Assembly: GCA_001986395.2 (NCBI GenBank)
Contig: MQVO02000013.1
Coordinates: 186,001-250,000 of the forward strand
DNA length: 64,000 nucleotides
DNA from: Irpex lacteus
Lineage: Eukaryota; Basidiomycota; Agaricomycetes; Polyporales; Irpicaceae
Direction of reading: 5' to 3'
Of the stretch, positions 60,124 through 64,000 are shown in pieces (position 1 is the stretch's first letter; the number at the start of each line of letters is the position of its first letter). The position numbers and the translations under genes were made by a program. The notes beneath the pieces were generated by a model. That model made no database searches. It was not told the origin of the DNA and saw nothing but the letters and a program-made list of their open reading frames with translations.

Positions 60124-60866
60124 GATCACAGAGTACCCTGTACGGCGCCACCAGTGCTGATGTGCACTGAGGGATTTGAAAAGACAGCTGGAAGGCGTCG
60201 GAGTACTTTACTGAGCAGCACAGTGCGCCGCCTTGTACATGCTGATTTAATGTGCACAATCTTGAGCCGAACCAGTCGTTAGTTGAGCCGCTGGCATCTT
60301 TATAGCATCTATGCCACGTGTTTCTGAGGCTTTGTTAACGTCGCGCTGAGTCCGCGTGTTAGTCTGCCAGTTCAAGTTATCGAAGCAAGATAAGGTCTGC
60401 CTTTGTTTAGGTTTTAAAGTTAGCTAGTAGGTACGGAGGAACAATTATTTTGTAGACTGGCACTTACAGTACATGGTCGGACTGCTGAACTTGGAGGTTG
60501 TTGTCTTCGGTTGCCCAAACCGGAAGTGCAATTTGACAGTCGGTCACGCATCACTACGTGACTCAAAATGTGACATGCCGATCATTGCTTCTTTTGGTAA
60601 GCCCCCGACGTTATCGACACTCTCCTCTCGCCAGTTCAGCAGTCTCGAGGATGTCCATCTTATTCGTTGATGAGGTGTGCATGTTACGTTTTGATCCATT
60701 GCCGACACTGCTCAGCGTGGTACTGGAATGACATCGTTCGTCGTTGACGTCATATCCCACACACCTGGCAGCAAAATGGCTCCGCTATCCGCTGTTCAGG
60801 TTCGCATAAATATCTGCGACCACGTCGTCATGGACTTCTCATCCAACCATCCCGCAACCACGAACT
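60124..60866. other. Divergent intergenic region, DUF1996-WSC / EI24-like
   Basis: About 740 bases with the two promoters. The ORF at 60473-60670 has no recognisable feature. Nothing else seen. Confidence 0.45.
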
Positions 60867-61852
60867 ATGTCCGACTCACATCGCTCAACAGTGACAGAAC
60901 AGATACAACAACGAGGTCGCGGCCTGCTTGACGAGCTGCAAGGGGAGGCGACAGAAGTCACCAAAGTTGGAGGCCAGGCACTTACCTCCTTAACCTGGCT
61001 TTGGCCAGTACGAGGGCTCATATACACCTTATTCCGTGAGTATGAACTATTTTCTAGTTAATGCAATCTGTTAACGCTGTGACCCTGCCACAGACCCCCA
61101 ACTCATCCTCTCTGTGCGTGGTGCGCTTGTGAAGTCGCTCGGAACCTCAGCTGTAGTCTTCGGCATTCTTGCGTTCTTCACATACGTCCCGCAAGCCGCA
61201 GTCTTGTCTCTTTTCACAGGACCATTTGGACCAATACTTGCGCTGTTCCTTCTCGGCGCCGAATCCATCTTCCTTCTCAGCTTCTTCGCGAAGTCACTCT
61301 TCCTCGAACCCACCCTTCAATTCGTTTTCGACGCCACACTCATAGCTCAAGGTCAAAATCAACTCGTGAAGGATGGAAAGACAAGATATTCCGCCCTTCA
61401 GAACAGGGGGAGTGCCCTTTTGCGGCCTATCCAAGCTCTATCCCGTGACGGTGTTCTTCGATACCTGATTACGCTGCCCATTAATTTCATCCCTATCCTT
61501 GGAACCGTCGCGTTCCTTGTCATCAACGGACACCGTGCAGGGCCAGGCTGGCATGCACGATACTTCGAACTCAAAGGCCTCAATGGCGCTCAGCGGAAGA
61601 CCTTTGTAGAGAAGCATCGACCCGAATACACAGCGTATGTGCTCATCATCATTCAGCTGCAACAGTGTCAACTAACTTAGAACACTAGATTCGGAGTAGG
61701 GGCCTTGCTGTTCTCCTTTGTTCCCATTGTTGGTCTCGTCTTTACATTCACCAATACTGTCGGGGCTGCTCTCTGGGCCGCACAGTTAGAGGCGCAGTCT
61801 AATATTCTTGAAGGGTCTTCAACGGCAGACGAGACGCCTAAAACCAAATAGT
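60867..61852 (+). CDS. EI24/RRT8-like multi-pass membrane protein
   Basis: The ATG at 60867 gives MSDSHRSTVTEQIQQRG. About 290 residues with two introns; the first joins TLF to HPQLILSVRGALVKS through a split His codon. Hydrophobic segments are TSAVVFGILAFFTYVPQAAVL, FGPILALFLLGAESIFLLSFF, LITLPINFIPILGTVAFLVI and, after the second intron, FGVGALLFSFVPIVGLVF. The PVRGLIY and GPGWHARYFELKGL stretches are typical of the family that includes yeast Lds2 and Rrt8, which sit at lipid droplets and the spore wall. The role in basidiomycetes is not known. The stop is TAG at 61850-61852. Confidence 0.8.
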
Positions 61853-62335
61853 GTCATGTCGTAACTTACGAGCAGCAGTAATTCTGACTTCATTGGTAGT
61901 ACTGGGTTTCATCCTGTTTTTGCTACAGAATGCAACTATTAAGACCTTTTGACAGCTTCCGATCAGGCGTGGCCACGAGTTTAATAGGGTCAGTGTTTGC
62001 GCTCATCTAAGCTCGCACTCCGCGGCCCTGCCATCTGTTCGGACTCTCTTATAGAATGCATAATCGTCGATACATGTGAGCTCGTACAATCTGTTAGACC
62101 CTTTGTCAATATAGTACAAGCTTGCATTTATGTGCATGTCGCGACTATGAATCTACAGAACCTTCAAGCGCGCGGGAGTAGTCTGGGGTCCTGCATGCGC
62201 ACTACATGCCGCCCCCTGCCGGATTGGTATGTTTTCGCGCCCGACTCGTCTATCGTCATTAATATTACTGGTAACGAGAACGACTAGAATTTCAAGCTAT
62301 TCTAGATCTCACTTGGCTCACTAACCGAAATTTGC
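61853..62335. other. Intergenic region upstream of acidic protein 2
   Basis: About 480 bases. Only short unsupported frames; promoter side of the next gene. Confidence 0.45.
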
Positions 62336-63949
62336 ATGGATCCTGTGGCACTTGGACAAGAGAATAGAAGATTAAAGCAGCTTGTTGCTCGATACAGAGA
62401 GGTGCGCTCAAGTGACGAATATAATTTAGCCGCCTTCTATGACCTGTGCTCATTATTTCCTCGCGACATATACATAGCAAGTTCGACGCTTATCCACTCG
62501 TAACCAAAGCTTACTTCGCACGGTTAACGAGCTTGCTCGAGAGGAAGAAATCCTAGATGATGAGGACCATGATGTGCCCATGGAAGAGAACGACGAAGAG
62601 AACCAGGGTGTTGCAAACTGGCAAAACGATGATGAAGACGAGGGCGAGGATGTGAACTCCAATCGACCTATATGGGACAGCAACGATTGCGTCCTCCGTT
62701 GTCGTGACTGCTCATGGGAGATCTTAGACGGAATGTGCCAGCACCCAGGCTGCCTGAAAGAACACGATATACCCGATGTACTTTACCTACTCGTTATGCT
62801 TCTCTCTGGTTCACTCACCGACACTCACGTTAGGACTTCTCTAACTCTCAAGAAGAGGAGGCCACATTTTTTGACGGTATAACTAGTACCCTTAGTACGG
62901 CTGAGTTAGCTGAACGCGTATTGGCTCCTCGCGGAGAAACGCCCCCACCGTCAGTCGATATTAAGCAGGGGGACATACCGCCACAGTACTCGTTTTCTCC
63001 GGCACAAAGGGAGTCTTACCAGCAACTACTTCAAAGAGGAGCCACTCGCCAGATGTGCACGACTTTCTCGATGCGGTTCAAGAAAGAATTGGGTATCATC
63101 GCTGTACTCACTCCTGAGATCAAGGAGACCTTCGCCGGACCGACCATGTCAGCTGAACATGAGTGGGAGTTGTGGCTTGGCAGGGAAGTGAGGTTGGACT
63201 CGGACGACGAAGACGGTTCGGACTTCATCATCGGCCTACTAGAGGATATACTTCTCTTCTCCGGAAGCCACTTCACACGAAGGTCATTGATGTGGGAAAC
63301 TGTGCGCACAGTAAACCTGCTGCAGGCGACGGTTTGGATAACCCGTCCCACCGGTGAACTCCTAGCGGCGTTTAGGAGCCCTAAGCTGCGAGAGAGAGCC
63401 GACACGGAGAGCTCAATAGACTCTACGTCTGACGAAGATGAGCCCGCGACAGATCCCGCGGACCGCCTACTCAATAAACCTTTCGTGGAATCAGGACCGA
63501 CTATCCATCGGGATGAATACGAACTGACCGACGTTGAGGCCCTCGAGACGGATGATGATGGAGACGACGACGTCGCCGATCCTGGATATGGCATGAATCC
63601 ACGCTATGACGACTTTAACTGGTCCGACGGTGAAGACGATGGTCTCTACGGCTCCGAAGATGAGCGCGAAGTCGCCGACACCGAGCGGTTTGCACATGCC
63701 GACGTTTCTCAGGCTGAGGGTGACGTACAAATGAAGATCGAGGAGGATGAGGCAGCTGGGCGGATTACAGGGTCCTCTCTCGCGGGACCGTCGCATGTGT
63801 CGCAGACTGTTGCGGCTTCCAGCGCGGAAACTCAGGATGACGAAGAACTCGACAGCCCCGTAGAGAGTGACTTTGACGAGGACGAGGTTTTGAGTGGAGA
63901 CGAGGACGTACTTCAAGGGATAGGCCGTGGGTCACCACCAGCCATTTAA
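62336..63949 (+). CDS. Uncharacterised acidic zinc-ribbon protein, copy 2, with a frame break
   Basis: Paralog of the minus-strand gene at 52745. Exon 1 gives MDPVALGQENRRLKQLVARYRE; after an intron comes QVRRLSTRNQSLLRTVNELARE. The zinc ribbon reads CRDCSWEILDGMCQHPGC. The first frame continues through VLYLLVMLLSGSLTDTHVR and stops at 62880-62882. The conserved rest (VLAPRGETPPPSVD, QLLQRGATRQMC, FKKELGIIAVLTPEIKETF, LLEDILLFSGSHFTRRS, PFVESGPTIHRDEY, RYDDFNWSDGEDDG) is in the -1 frame, open from about 62841 to the stop at 63949. The overlap of 42 bases contains the slippery-type heptamer TTTTTTG at 62867-62873, in phase with the first frame. Alternatives are a frameshift mutation, a sequencing error or an unusual intron. 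Hence either a recoded gene or a recent pseudogene. Confidence 0.7.
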
Positions 63950-64000
63950 CCGTAATCTATACCACTTTATAAATTAGCGTTGCTTTGATATACATGGATC

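Overview
This window is nuclear DNA from a filamentous basidiomycete, most likely an Agaricomycete (mushroom or polypore lineage). Genes are dense and cut by many 50-65 nt GT..AG introns. Protein families point the same way: a DUF6535 membrane protein, an expanded MYND zinc-finger family, a GPI-type chitin deacetylase, a DUF1996/WSC wall protein, and a CaaX lipopeptide mating-pheromone precursor. There are no operons, phages or bacterial features.

Layout. 1-6 kb: a secreted protein with four Kre9/Knh1-like domains and a collagen-like tract, then a DUF6535 membrane protein. 6.2-11 kb: an intron-containing tRNA-His and MMS19. 11.5-16.6 kb: a coiled-coil protein divergent from a PB1/multi-ZZ protein resembling an NBR1-type autophagy receptor. 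17-25.3 kb: housekeeping genes RPS4, TFIP11 (NTR1), a doubtful small ORF, RPT4 and PHF5A (RDS3); RPS4/TFIP11 and RPT4/PHF5A share short divergent promoters. 25.7-37.7 kb: a TRIP12/UFD4-type HECT ligase, a class-III aminotransferase and the cross-link repair nuclease PSO2/SNM1, all on the minus strand. 38-39.9 kb: chitin deacetylase. 40.1-41.5 kb: a 1.38 kb element bounded by 49-bp inverted repeats, with no gene inside. 42-50.4 kb: two full-length MYND paralogs in inverted orientation flanking SEC1, with the last exon of a third copy left as a relic. 51.2-64 kb: an inverted pair of uncharacterised acidic zinc-ribbon proteins enclosing a carnitine acetyltransferase, a lone pheromone precursor, a DUF1996-WSC-WSC protein and an EI24/RRT8-like membrane protein.

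Functions that fit together: the two splicing factors (TFIP11, PHF5A) and the proteasome ATPase plus HECT ligase belong to core RNA and protein turnover. MMS19 (Fe-S delivery to DNA enzymes) and PSO2 serve genome maintenance. The Kre9-like, chitin deacetylase and WSC proteins act at the cell wall. Exon boundaries were read by eye from splice signals and family conservation, so CDS coordinates are outer limits (start to stop, introns included).

The items most worth following up are: the inverted-repeat element; the pheromone gene with no receptor in the window; the NBR1-like receptor with no visible Four-Tryptophan domain; the frame break with a slippery heptamer in one acidic paralog; a 4-nt micro-exon in the chitin deacetylase; and mutually exclusive hairpins in the first RPS4 intron.
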